Virus record (IMG/VR): IMGVR_UViG_3300009163_000183
Location: 1-23,874 of that record
Direction: 5' to 3' (one strand)
From: a virus
Length of the DNA: 23,874 nucleotides
The position numbers were made by a program, and so were the translations under genes. Under the pieces are notes generated by a model. That model was not told the origin of the DNA. It made no database searches and worked only from the letters and a program-made list of their open reading frames with translations. Below, one piece after another: positions 1 through 5,363 of the stretch (its first letter is position 1; every line of letters begins with the position of its first letter).

Positions 1-122
1 ATCACCTCAGTCTCGTCACCAAAAATTGGATGCTCGAAGAACTCTATTTCTTGACCTTGTTTGTTGGTCATCTTGCCGTAGCTTGTTGGATTTCTATCCA
101 TTAGTTTTTGATAGTTTATCAT
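1..122 (-). CDS. Unknown small phage protein, 3' end cut by window edge
   Basis: An open frame runs from an ATG (complement of 120-122) leftwards off the window, giving 40 full codons with no stop. The visible N-terminus begins MINYQKLMDRNPTSYGK and continues with GQEIEFFEHP and GDETEV, a plausible soluble, acidic, non-repetitive protein. It is the most downstream visible member of the minus-strand cluster. The spacer to the next gene is only 11 bases and carries the A-rich sequence CCTAAAAAA just before the ATG, as for its neighbours. I do not recognise a family. It is a real gene rather than a chance frame because of its codon flow, leader and orientation, but the size and function are unknown. 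Confidence 0.6.
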   Translation of the reverse strand, partial: MINYQKLMDRNPTSYGKMTNKQGQEIEFFEHPIFGDETEV

Positions 123-133
123 TTTTTTAGGTT

Positions 134-361
134 TTAATAACTCCATAGAGTTAGGTTAGTATTTTCTTTTATTCTTGCTTTAACTTTAACTATTAACTCG
201 TCTATAATAGCTATTGTCTTTGCTCCTTTGTATTGAGTTATTGGTCGATTGGTCTTACGTCTATAATAAGTAACGTATACCTTTGTTCTGTCTTCTTTCA
301 TAACACTTAGCTCTGCTACTGCATCTTTGATGGTTACATATCCTATCTGTATTCTGTTCAT
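134..361 (-). CDS. Unknown small basic phage protein (75 aa)
   Basis: A 75-residue frame starting MNRIQIGYVTIKDAV, with a central segment that alternates charged and beta-branched residues (TKVYVTYYRRKTNRP) and a helical part IAIIDELIVKVKARIKE. No signal peptide, membrane span or known motif is visible. The start is preceded by the leader AAAAACTAGAAAAC, nearly identical to that in front of the gene at 387-560, which supports the chosen ATG. It lies within a run of six co-oriented genes, probably one transcript from 1407-1414. The order of strands and the tiny gene sizes are typical of phage early or host-takeover regions, but that role is inference. Function unknown. Confidence 0.65.
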   Translation of the reverse strand: MNRIQIGYVTIKDAVAELSVMKEDRTKVYVTYYRRKTNRPITQYKGAKTIAIIDELIVKVKARIKENTNLTLWSY

Positions 362-386
362 GTTTTCTAGTTTTTAGGTTGGTTAA

Positions 387-560
387 TTAATCTTGACAAG
401 CATATAGTACTTGCATCAAGCTATCGTATAAGAATCTTCCATTGTATGTCTCGCATCCAAATCGATTGATGGTGATGTCGTTATCGCTTAGATTTAGTGT
501 AGTATAAGTTCCGGTGCGTTGACCATAGCTGTCAATATCGCATACATAATAAGTTTTCAT
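387..560 (-). CDS. Unknown 57-aa phage protein
   Basis: Read by hand: an ATG at the complement of 558-560 opens 57 codons ending in TAA (complement of 387-389). The product starts MKTYYVCDIDSYGQRTG and ends LMQVLYACQD. It has three cysteines (about residues 7, 35 and 55) with no recognisable zinc-binding spacing, and it looks like a small alpha/beta protein. Its leader contains AAAAACTAGAAA, shared with the gene at 134-361. The spacer to that gene is 25 bases. The frame is uninterrupted and fills the gap between neighbours exactly, which supports it as a real gene. Function unknown. Confidence 0.6.
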   Translation of the reverse strand: MKTYYVCDIDSYGQRTGTYTTLNLSDNDITINRFGCETYNGRFLYDSLMQVLYACQD

Positions 561-584
561 AATTTCTAGTTTTTAAATTGTTAG

Positions 585-728
585 TTAATACCACACCTCG
601 TCTAAGGTGTAGCCGTACTTCTTGCTTACATACTTGATGAAGTTGTCAAGGTGTAGCTTGTTGTTAAAATTACTGCTCATGGTGACGTACTTTCCGTATG
701 CGTCCATGAATTTAATTGTTGCGTTCAT
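585..728 (-). CDS. Unknown 47-aa phage protein
   Basis: Read by hand from an ATG at the complement of 726-728 to TAA at 585-587, 47 codons. The product begins MNATIKFMDAYGKYVTM and ends YGYTLDEVWY. It is rich in Lys and Tyr with a likely helix LDNFIKYVSKKYG. The first ten residues (short strand, then a D-A-Y-G turn) suggest a small beta-hairpin start, but no family is recognised. It is preceded by an A-rich leader (AAATAACAAT) and sits 24 bases from the next gene of the cluster. Upstream (729-810) is a short non-coding stretch holding an inverted repeat. Confidence 0.55.
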   Translation of the reverse strand: MNATIKFMDAYGKYVTMSSNFNNKLHLDNFIKYVSKKYGYTLDEVWY

Positions 729-752
729 ATTGTTATTTGTTTATTGGTTAGT

Positions 753-798
753 GGTGTAGTGGATGTCGCTTCCATGAATTAGTCTCCCTAACTACACC
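753..798 (-). other. Perfect 8-bp inverted repeat between two small genes
   Basis: GGTGTAGT at 753-760 and ACTACACC at 791-798 are exact reverse complements separated by 30 bases, lying wholly in the 82-base gap between two minus-strand genes. There is no T-run after the stem on the minus strand, so it does not look like an intrinsic terminator. It could be an RNA processing or stability element, or a protein-binding site. Seen in sequence; role unknown. Confidence 0.35.
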
Positions 799-810
799 TT
801 GTGTTGCTTG

Positions 811-1035
811 TTACTTTGCGTTTAGATAGAACGTTTCGATTGTACAATACATATCGTACTCATCCGTTTCAATCGTACACCCCCACGATTTGCATCCTTT
901 CAATGCTTGAGTATATGATGTCTTCACCTCAGTTTCTTTGAGATAATCTAAACACCTTTCGTATGCACCTTTTACGTTTCCATATACTCCAATGTTTCCA
1001 TCGTGACTTCCTCTTACTACAAATACTTTTTTCAT
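811..1035 (-). CDS. Unknown 74-aa phage protein
   Basis: A 74-residue frame starting MKKVFVVRGSHDGNIGVYG. The N-terminus looks like a beta strand followed by a glycine-rich turn, then the helix GAYERCLDYLKE and a C-terminal half with four cysteines (CKSWGC, CTIETFY and one in the helix). The spacing does not make a convincing zinc ribbon. The pattern of strand, Asp-Gly turn, helix and short strands is common in small phage proteins of unknown role. The leader CTAAAACCTAACAAA before the ATG resembles those of the neighbouring genes and supports the start. It lies downstream of the gene at 1063-1371, separated by 27 bases, on the same presumed transcript. Confidence 0.65.
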   Translation of the reverse strand: MKKVFVVRGSHDGNIGVYGNVKGAYERCLDYLKETEVKTSYTQALKGCKSWGCTIETDEYDMYCTIETFYLNAK

Positions 1036-1062
1036 TTTGTTAGGTTTTAGATTGTTATTTAC

Positions 1063-1371
1063 TTATTTGTTTTTAATTGCTTTTTTAAATGTCTTTAAAA
1101 TAATGTTCAAGGTGTACACTAAGTGCTTGTTGCAGTACTCGTCTCCACATACTGAAATCTTGTTCATGTTGTATCGCTCCTTCTTGTCTATAAATGAATA
1201 GGTGTCCGTATCGCTTTCAATTGTCACGAATTGGTTGCTCACCTTGATAGGCTTGATTACAACGTAGTAAGGCCATGTCCCACCATTGTAGGTCGTCGGG
1301 TACTCATCCAATTGGTTTACCTCTTCAATCAGTGAGTTAATCTCGTTAATCTTGTTTAAAATTGCTTTCAT
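1063..1371 (-). CDS. Unknown 102-aa phage protein, first gene of the minus-strand cluster
   Basis: The frame is open further upstream, to an ATG at 1440, but that longer form would run through the promoter at 1407-1414. The internal ATG at 1371 has an A-rich leader (AAAAACCGATAAA) and gives a natural start, MKAILNKINEINSL, so I use it. The product has an N-terminal amphipathic helix of about 20 residues (INEINSLIEEVNQLDEY), a beta-rich middle with WPYYVVIKPIKV, and a lysine-rich helical C-terminus (ILKTFKKAIKNK). No known motif is seen. As the promoter-proximal gene of a divergently read cluster of tiny genes it may be an early gene, but function is unknown. Confidence 0.65.
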   Translation of the reverse strand: MKAILNKINEINSLIEEVNQLDEYPTTYNGGTWPYYVVIKPIKVSNQFVTIESDTDTYSFIDKKERYNMNKISVCGDEYCNKHLVYTLNIILKTFKKAIKNK

Positions 1372-1406
1372 TTTATCGGTTTTTATGGTTAGGGACAATT
1401 CCCGTA

Positions 1407-1414
1407 CAAATATA
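1407..1414 (-). promoter_or_regulatory. Bacteroidota-type -7 promoter element for the minus-strand cluster
   Basis: On the minus strand the sequence reads TATATTTG, an exact match to the Bacteroidota -7 consensus TAnnTTTG, 35 bases before the ATG at 1371 and followed by an A-rich leader. No clear TTG is seen at the -33 position. It is the only good promoter match upstream of the six-gene minus-strand run. Confidence 0.6.
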
Positions 1415-1475
1415 CAGATACTTTTTAATATGAATAGCATAAGTATAGTATAAATATTAATAAAGTTATTAACAA

Positions 1476-1506
1476 TTAAATGTTCACATAAGAACTTAAA
1501 TGTTCA
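1476..1506. repeat. Two direct repeats TTAAATGTTCA, 20-base period
   Basis: TTAAATGTTCA occurs at 1476-1486 and exactly again at 1496-1506. The 20-base spacing puts both copies on about the same face of the helix. GTTC (1482-1485) and GAAC (1492-1495) also make an inverted repeat within it. The position, about 60 bases behind the minus-strand promoter, fits an operator or an iteron pair. Seen in sequence; role inferred. Confidence 0.55.
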
Positions 1507-1610
1507 TAAGTGTTTAGAGGGGTTACTGAAGTTTTGTACCCCATGATTTATTTAGGCATGGAAGCAGTGAGGGGGTGAGAACCTCCTTTCTCTTGCTGAC
1601 CAAAAGAGGG

Positions 1611-1643
1611 AATGCGATTTAAGGGCATTTTAATGCGATTTAA
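1611..1643. repeat. Two direct repeats AATGCGATTTAA, 21-base period
   Basis: AATGCGATTTAA occurs at 1611-1622 and 1632-1643, an exact 12-base repeat at a 21-base period. Between them GCATT (1625-1629) pairs with AATGC (1632-1636) across a two-base loop. The two-turn spacing suggests a protein-binding array (iterons or an operator). Role inferred. Confidence 0.55.
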
Positions 1644-1662
1644 CGAACTTTGCCGTCTTATT

Positions 1663-1681
1663 AAGGTATAATACCTTTTTT
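1663..1681 (+). terminator. Weak intrinsic-terminator-like hairpin in the non-coding region
   Basis: AAGGTA (1663-1668), loop TAA, TACCTT (1672-1677), followed by T residues to 1681. The stem is only six pairs with two G-C pairs, so the call is tentative. No gene lies just upstream on this strand. If real, it would end a short structured RNA made from 1510-1680. Confidence 0.3.
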
Positions 1682-1958
1682 AAGAGAAGTGCGTTTTTGT
1701 GTGTGGGCGTGGGTTACGGAGGGGGTGAGGCGAGGATGCCCTTGTGTCTTGTTGGTTACTAGATGATGAGCCTTGCGTGATGGAGGGGAGCGAGGGGGTG
1801 GCGAGGAGGGGCAGTGCGTGGGGTCGTGGGGGTGCAGTTGGTTGTCTAGTAGTGGAGGTGGGGCATGATTGGGTGGCCATGGTAAAAAGCCAAAAAAAAC
1901 AGACATCATCTGAAGTAAGCACCCCCCACCCCCCTAAAAAAAAATCAGTTTCCTACGC

Positions 1959-1997
1959 GAGGTGACTGCGCCATACCATACCATAACCCATCACCTC
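1959..1997. promoter_or_regulatory. Inverted repeat GAGGTGA/TCACCTC in front of the promoter at 2019
   Basis: GAGGTGA (1959-1965) and TCACCTC (1991-1997) are exact reverse complements. The 25-base spacer contains three tandem CCATA units (1971-1985). The right arm covers the expected -33 position of the promoter at 2019-2026, so a repressor or activator site is plausible. Inference from position only. Confidence 0.4.
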
Positions 1998-2018
1998 CTA
2001 TTATCTGATAAAATTTTA

Positions 2019-2026
2019 TAACTTTG
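2019..2026 (+). promoter_or_regulatory. Bacteroidota-type -7 promoter for the gene at 2048
   Basis: TAACTTTG matches TAnnTTTG exactly and is followed by TA, as in the other promoters of this window (context TATAACTTTGTA). It ends 21 bases before the ATG at 2048. No TTG is present at -33, where an inverted repeat lies instead. Confidence 0.65.
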
Positions 2027-2047
2027 TAGCTCACTAAAACAAGAGAC

Positions 2048-2299
2048 ATGATTGGAAAAAAATTTGGTAGCATTTACAGTTTAATGAATGACGGCCTAAC
2101 AGTAAAAGATGGTAGATTAATCAATAACCGACCTGATGGTAAGAATGGAATTGAGAAAGCTGCGGAGTTAAGAAAGGCTATAAAGAGAGCTGAGAAAATA
2201 GAAATGTATTCTGAGGCTGTTGCATTAGGAGACATGAAGGCAGATATGAGAGAAGAAGGAATGGACATGATGATGGCTTTTAAAGGTAGAAAGTCATAA
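2048..2299 (+). CDS. Unknown 83-aa phage protein, single-gene unit
   Basis: An 83-residue, mostly helical protein starting MIGKKFGSIYSLMNDG. After a short beta-hairpin-like part with DGRLINNRPDG, residues 35-70 are a charged helix (KAAELRKAIKRAEKIEMYSEA), and the C-terminus is Met-rich (GMDMMMAFKGRKS). No enzyme motif, signal peptide or membrane segment is seen. It has its own promoter 21 bases upstream and a terminator-like hairpin directly after its stop, so it seems to be a one-gene transcript between the non-coding region and the chaperonin genes. A small regulatory or DNA-binding role is possible given its charge and position, but nothing shows it. Confidence 0.7.
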   Translation: MIGKKFGSIYSLMNDGLTVKDGRLINNRPDGKNGIEKAAELRKAIKRAEKIEMYSEAVALGDMKADMREEGMDMMMAFKGRKS

Positions 2300-2301
2300 T
2301 T

Positions 2302-2323
2302 GACACTACTTTGTGTCGTTTTT
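2302..2323 (+). terminator. Terminator hairpin after the 83-aa gene
   Basis: GACAC (2302-2306) pairs with GTGTC (2313-2317) across a six-base loop and is followed by GTTTTT. The tail GTGTCGTTTTT is repeated directly (2313-2323 and 2325-2335), ending in a longer T-rich run. It starts three bases after the stop codon at 2297-2299, the expected position for an intrinsic terminator, although the stem is short. Confidence 0.5.
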
Positions 2324-2335
2324 AGTGTCGTTTTT

Positions 2336-2517
2336 ATTTTTGTAACTAATTAGTAATTAATACTTTATTCTTTAAATGTCGATTATGTCGATTTTAAAAA
2401 GAAAATACAGTGAGAGAAATACATATATATTAATATAAATATATATATATATATAGGGAAAAATTAAATTGACATTCTATTATTTTAAAAAAGATATTAT
2501 TATTACAATTTAGTTTA
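2336..2517. other. AT-rich leader region before groEL
   Basis: No gene is seen. It includes a tandem nine-base repeat ATGTCGATT (2376-2384 and 2385-2393) and a nearly pure A/T tract (2422-2455) of alternating AT dinucleotides. The first could be a regulator site for the groEL promoter; the second is easily melted or bent DNA. Both roles are inference. Confidence 0.4.
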
Positions 2518-2525
2518 TATCTTTG
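2518..2525 (+). promoter_or_regulatory. Bacteroidota-type -7 promoter for groEL
   Basis: TATCTTTG matches TAnnTTTG, in the context TTTATATCTTTG that recurs exactly at 6531-6542. It ends 26 bases before the groEL ATG at 2552. A TTGACA-like sequence (2469-2474) is too far upstream to be its -33 box. Confidence 0.65.
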
Positions 2526-2551
2526 CATCAACAATTTAATTAAATAACAAC

Positions 2552-4162
2552 ATGATAGATAGTGCAGGGTACTCACCCAAGAACTTACATTTCGGTGAAG
2601 AAGGCCGAAAGAAACTAATCAAAGGAGTTACGACAATGTCTAATGCTGTTAAGAGCACATTAGGACCGGGCGGTAATACTGTCCTAATAGAGTCGGTTAA
2701 TCACTTGCATGGTATAACTGTTACCAAGGATGGTGTAACTGTTGCTCGTTCTATTGACTTGTTAGACCCTGTCGAGAACCTTGCTGTAAGGATGATGAAA
2801 GAGGCGGCAGACAGAACGGCAACGAGTGCCGGAGATGGTACGACCACAGCGATTGTATTGACGGAGTCTTTAGTACTAGGCGGTCTTGAGTTAATAACTG
2901 ACAAGCACAACAGGACAGAGGTCCTGCGAAACATATCGGAGATAACTACAAAGGTGGTGGACAAGTTAAAGGAGAAGTCTATAGATGTAACGGATGACAT
3001 GATTGTTGACGTTGCAACTATCTCTGCAAACAATGACAGAAGTATTGGGACGATAATAGCTGATGTATACAACGACGTTGGTAAGTCGGGCATGGTGACT
3101 GTTGAGCGTTCACAGACATCGGACACATATGCAGAAACAACAACAGGAATAAAAGTAGACAGGGGATATGGCTCCCCATTGTTCATAAACGACCAAAAGC
3201 GTGACGAGTGTATACTTGAGGATACTATGATACTAGTAGCTGACGTGGACATAAACAGTGTCCTTCAGATAGAGAACGTGTTGAAACCAATCATCAACGA
3301 AGGTAAGAAGTTATTAATCATAGCACCTTGCAATGCAAATGTCTTAAATACATTGGCGGCAAATGTCATGAAGGGTAACTTAAAGATATGTGTAGTAGCT
3401 CCTCCAAACTTTGGATACAAGCAACACGAATTAATGCAGGATATTGCCATTAGCGTTGGGGCTACTTACTTCAGTGAAGGCACGGGGGATGACTTGAGTC
3501 ATATTACTTATGATGACTTGGGACATGCTTCAAAGGTAATTGTTGGTCGTGACAAGACGGTGATACTAAAGTCAAACGAAAACATAAACCAACCCGAGAT
3601 TGACGAGCGTGTAAAGCAACTGTGGGACGCCCATAAACTAGCGAAGCAAAAGAATGACAAGGACTTTATTGTTGAACGCATCGCATCTCTAACAGGTGGT
3701 ATAGGTGTAATATTTGTTGGTGGGAACACTGACTTGGAGCAAAAGGAGTTGTATGACCGAGTTGATGACGCAGTCTGTGCAGTACGTTCTGCTTTAGAGG
3801 AGGGTATATTGTCAGGGGCAGGGAAGTCATTGTATGAGATAAGCTTCGATGAGTTGCTTAGTGGAGTAGGTAGTGAGGAGCATAGTGTAGCGTGTGAGAT
3901 ATTTAAGGCGGCACTACAAGAACCCTTGACTCAGATACTAAGAAATGCAGGGCTATCTGTTGAGAGTATATACAACGGAGAAGAAGCGAATGGCTTTGGA
4001 TACAACTTAAAGACAATGGAGATGGGTGACTTAATTTCAATGGGTGTCATTGACCCACTAAAAGTAACCCGAAGTGCACTGCAGAACGCTGTAAGTGTAG
4101 CAACGACAATACTAAGTACAAACGCTATTATTACAATGGCAAGGACATATGAGTCACAGTAA
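2552..4162 (+). CDS. groEL: Phage-encoded group I chaperonin GroEL (536 aa)
   Basis: An ATP-driven ring chaperonin, close to the usual 545-residue length. Visible hallmarks, in order: STLGPGGNTV (35-44) and VTKDGVTVA (57-65) of the ATP site, GDGTTTA (94-100) with the nucleotide-contacting Asp95, an apical domain at about 190-375, and RVDDAVCAVRSALEEG (403-418), where Asp406 aligns with the catalytic Asp398 of E. coli. The equatorial domain closes with DPLKVTRSALQNA (501-513). Two departures stand out: the usual GGG loop after EEG is SGAGKS (421-425), and there is no C-terminal GGM-rich tail, the protein ending MARTYESQ. It has its own promoter and is followed by HNH and groES genes that overlap in series. 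Phage chaperonins are known to help fold capsid or other phage proteins; which client is used here is unknown. By-hand counting gives 28 of 60 G+C at 2881-2940, richer than later genes. Confidence 0.95.
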   Translation: MIDSAGYSPKNLHFGEEGRKKLIKGVTTMSNAVKSTLGPGGNTVLIESVNHLHGITVTKDGVTVARSIDLLDPVENLAVRMMKEAADRTATSAGDGTTTAIVLTESLVLGGLELITDKHNRTEVLRNISEITTKVVDKLKEKSIDVTDDMIVDVATISANNDRSIGTIIADVYNDVGKSGMVTVERSQTSDTYAETTTGIKVDRGYGSPLFINDQKRDECILEDTMILVADVDINSVLQIENVLKPIINEGKKLLIIAPCNANVLNTLAANVMKGNLKICVVAPPNFGYKQHELMQDIAISVGATYFSEGTGDDLSHITYDDLGHASKVIVGRDKTVILKSNENINQPEIDERVKQLWDAHKLAKQKNDKDFIVERIASLTGGIGVIFVGGNTDLEQKELYDRVDDAVCAVRSALEEGILSGAGKSLYEISFDELLSGVGSEEHSVACEIFKAALQEPLTQILRNAGLSVESIYNGEEANGFGYNLKTMEMGDLISMGVIDPLKVTRSALQNAVSVATTILSTNAIITMARTYESQ

Positions 4163-4661
4163 TTGCAGGAAGTGTGACAAAGAGTTTGTTCCTAAAAAGG
4201 GAGCGATAAACTATTGTAGCATATCTTGCAGGAACACGCGGAGTTTTTCAACCCAAACGAAGGAGAAGAAGAGTTGTATAACTAAAAGAAAGTGGTTAGA
4301 TGGGGCTTATTCTTTGGTTGATTGGGACAAGGCAAATGGTTCTGAAGAGAAGAGGTTCAAGCAACTTGAGTCTTGGAAGAAAAAAGCTTATGATAGACTA
4401 TTTAATGGGGAGAAGTTACACATACAAACCTTAAGAAAAATATTAATAGTAGATGTAGAGAATTGTTGTGAGCTATGTAACACTTCAGAATGGTTAGACA
4501 ATCCTATAACACTTGAGGTCCATCACATAGATGGCGACAACAAGAACAACGAGTTAACAAATTTACAAATACTTTGTCCGAATTGTCACTCACAAACGGA
4601 CAACTTTAGAGCTAAAAACATAAAAAATAAAAGATGCAACCAATTGGGAAGTACATTGTAG
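4149..4661 (+). CDS. HNH endonuclease with N-terminal zinc finger, between groEL and groES
   Basis: A 170-residue protein. The N-terminus has a four-cysteine zinc knuckle (Cys6, Cys9, Cys23, Cys27, in CRKC and CSISC). The C-terminal half is a classical HNH nuclease: CELC (107-110), EVHHIDGDNKNN (123-134) with the His pair at 125-126, TNLQILCPNCHSQ (137-149) with Asn138 and His147. The second CxxC pair (143/146) completes the structural zinc site. The middle (about 45-100) is Lys/Trp-rich and probably binds DNA. The ATG lies 14 bases inside groEL, and the end overlaps the groES start by 28 bases, so the three genes are likely translated in series. Free-standing HNH genes of this kind are usually homing endonucleases that spread between related phages. 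That role here is inferred from size, motif and position. The chaperonin genes on both sides appear intact. Confidence 0.9.
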   Translation: MSHSNCRKCDKEFVPKKGAINYCSISCRNTRSFSTQTKEKKSCITKRKWLDGAYSLVDWDKANGSEEKRFKQLESWKKKAYDRLFNGEKLHIQTLRKILIVDVENCCELCNTSEWLDNPITLEVHHIDGDNKNNELTNLQILCPNCHSQTDNFRAKNIKNKRCNQLGSTL

Positions 4662-4891
4662 TAAAAAACATTGACGAAGAGATTAAAACTGAGTCGGGAT
4701 TGATTTTATCAGGCGAGGATGCCAATCAACTGAGGTACAAACGCGCTGTTGTGCAAAAATCAGGCACAGATGTGTTGGTTATCAACGAGGGTGACGAGAT
4801 ATATTACGACAAGGGTCGTAGTTTCACCATGATAATCAATGATATTCAGTGTACAGTCATCACCGAGAACGATGTAGTGGTGGTATTATAG
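4634..4891 (+). CDS. groES: GroES-like co-chaperonin (85 aa)
   Basis: The product starts MQPIGKYIVVKNIDEE, matching the first strand of the GroES fold, followed by a mobile-loop-like stretch IKTESGLILSG (17-27), whose Leu-Ile-Leu (23-25) takes the place of the Ile-Val-Leu that docks on GroEL. Then come RAVVQKSG (37-44), INEGDEIYYDKG (50-61) with the conserved Gly-Asp turn, and the closing strands CTVITENDVVVVL. It is about 12 residues shorter than E. coli GroES, mainly because the roof hairpin is short. It overlaps the HNH gene by 28 bases, and its end overlaps the convergent regulator gene by six bases. With the GroEL upstream it forms a complete phage chaperonin pair. Fold assignment is by pattern and context, and I am confident of it. 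Confidence 0.85.
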   Translation: MQPIGKYIVVKNIDEEIKTESGLILSGEDANQLRYKRAVVQKSGTDVLVINEGDEIYYDKGRSFTMIINDIQCTVITENDVVVVL

Positions 4892-5329
4892 TTTATTTAC
4901 TGTCCTTTCCTTACCTTTGAAGGACTTGTTCATCTCCATAATCATATTGCGGTATACTTTGTCGGTATACTTCACATTTTTCTCAAACATAGTGTTGCCA
5001 CTACCCATTGGTATCTCCTCACCGCTAAGTTTCTTGTATATTGAGGTAATCATCCTGCTTGTCTTGTACGGCAGTTCATATATCGCCCTACTTCCTTTAA
5101 ATCCCCTACGAAATACAACTATCCACCCATCTCTTAGCAGGGTATCGAACCTATTCACGTTCCAACTAACAAGTGCATCGAACTCTTTGAACTTATCTTT
5201 TGTGAAGTACTGCTCGGAGTACAAGAATAGCAGTATGTCAAGGTCTGCTTGTGTTAGTCCGTACTTATTTTTGATGTAATATCTTATTACACGCCAATAT
5301 TTTAGATAGTCATTACCTATTTTTTTCAT
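4886..5329 (-). CDS. Winged-helix (MarR-like) DNA-binding regulator
   Basis: A 147-residue protein starting MKKIGNDYLKYWRVIRYY. The segment NKYGLTQADLDILLFLYSEQ (21-40) looks like the first helices of a MarR-type winged helix. KDKFKEFDALVSWNVNRFDTL (45-64) fits the helix-turn-helix, and DGWIVVFRRGFKGSRAIYEL (67-86) a basic beta wing. A helix follows (TSRMITSIYKKLSG), then a charged tail. It is the only minus-strand gene between the chaperonins and the structural genes. It converges on groES, with a six-base overlap, and diverges from the plus-strand genes starting at 5394. The 64-base divergent gap holds a promoter and a small inverted repeat, so it may control that promoter or itself. Fold by pattern recognition; role inferred. 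Confidence 0.7.
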   Translation of the reverse strand: MKKIGNDYLKYWRVIRYYIKNKYGLTQADLDILLFLYSEQYFTKDKFKEFDALVSWNVNRFDTLLRDGWIVVFRRGFKGSRAIYELPYKTSRMITSIYKKLSGEEIPMGSGNTMFEKNVKYTDKVYRNMIMEMNKSFKGKERTVNKL

Positions 5330-5349
5330 TTTATTAGATTTTATTTTAT

Positions 5350-5363
5350 TACTTTTGTAAAGT
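5350..5363 (+). promoter_or_regulatory. Promoter for 5394 onwards, with overlapping inverted repeat
   Basis: TACTTTTG (5350-5357) matches TAnnTTTG and ends 36 bases before the ATG at 5394. Overlapping it, ACTTT (5351-5355) and AAAGT (5359-5363) form an inverted repeat around TGT. A repressor bound there would cover the promoter, and the neighbouring winged-helix protein is the obvious candidate. The match is exact; the regulation is inferred. Confidence 0.5.

Larger units (their letters stand above)
1569..1834 (+). repeat. Four dispersed GGGGGTG copies
   Basis: GGGGGTG is found at 1571-1577, 1721-1727, 1794-1800 and 1828-1834. The first three share the longer form GAGGGGGTG, and the second and third are each followed by GCGAGGA within a few bases. 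All are on the plus strand. The C tract at 1920-1934 contains the complement CACCCCC. The copies could form G-quadruplex or long-range stem structures. Confidence 0.5.
1441..2047. other. 607-base non-coding region: repeats, hairpins and G-rich island; candidate origin or control region
   Basis: No convincing gene is found here. It separates the leftward cluster from the rightward genes. From left to right it holds: two TTAAATGTTCA repeats (1476-1506); a hairpin with GGGG at 1519-1522 pairing CCCC at 1539-1542 plus three more pairs; a GGGGG/CCTCC hairpin near 1571-1586; two AATGCGATTTAA repeats (1611-1643); a terminator-like hairpin with T-run (1663-1681); a G-rich island about 1690-1880; AGATGATG (1761-1768) complementary to CATCATCT (1904-1911); a C tract 1920-1934 complementary to the G tracts, followed by nine A; and a 7-bp inverted repeat before the next promoter. 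In the line 1801-1860, 33 of 60 bases are G and 6 are C, unlike the AT-rich genes around. A replication origin, a packaging-recognition region or a structured RNA would all fit; none is shown. Confidence 0.6.

Noticed and set aside
1661-1922. Minus-strand frames (82 and 80 codons) over the same island
   Set aside because: Proline/histidine/serine-rich products that simply mirror the C-rich complement; they overlap each other and have no promoter.
1744-1965. Plus-strand frame of 73 codons in the G-rich island
   Set aside because: Low-complexity Gly/Val/Arg composition forced by the G tracts, no leader or promoter, unlike every other protein in the window.
2701-3252. 183-codon minus-strand frame opposite groEL
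   Set aside because: Entirely inside groEL, whose motifs are clear; an antisense shadow without its own signals.
4917-5279. 120-codon plus-strand frame opposite the winged-helix gene
   Set aside because: The minus-strand product has a sensible fold pattern and leader; this frame is its shadow.
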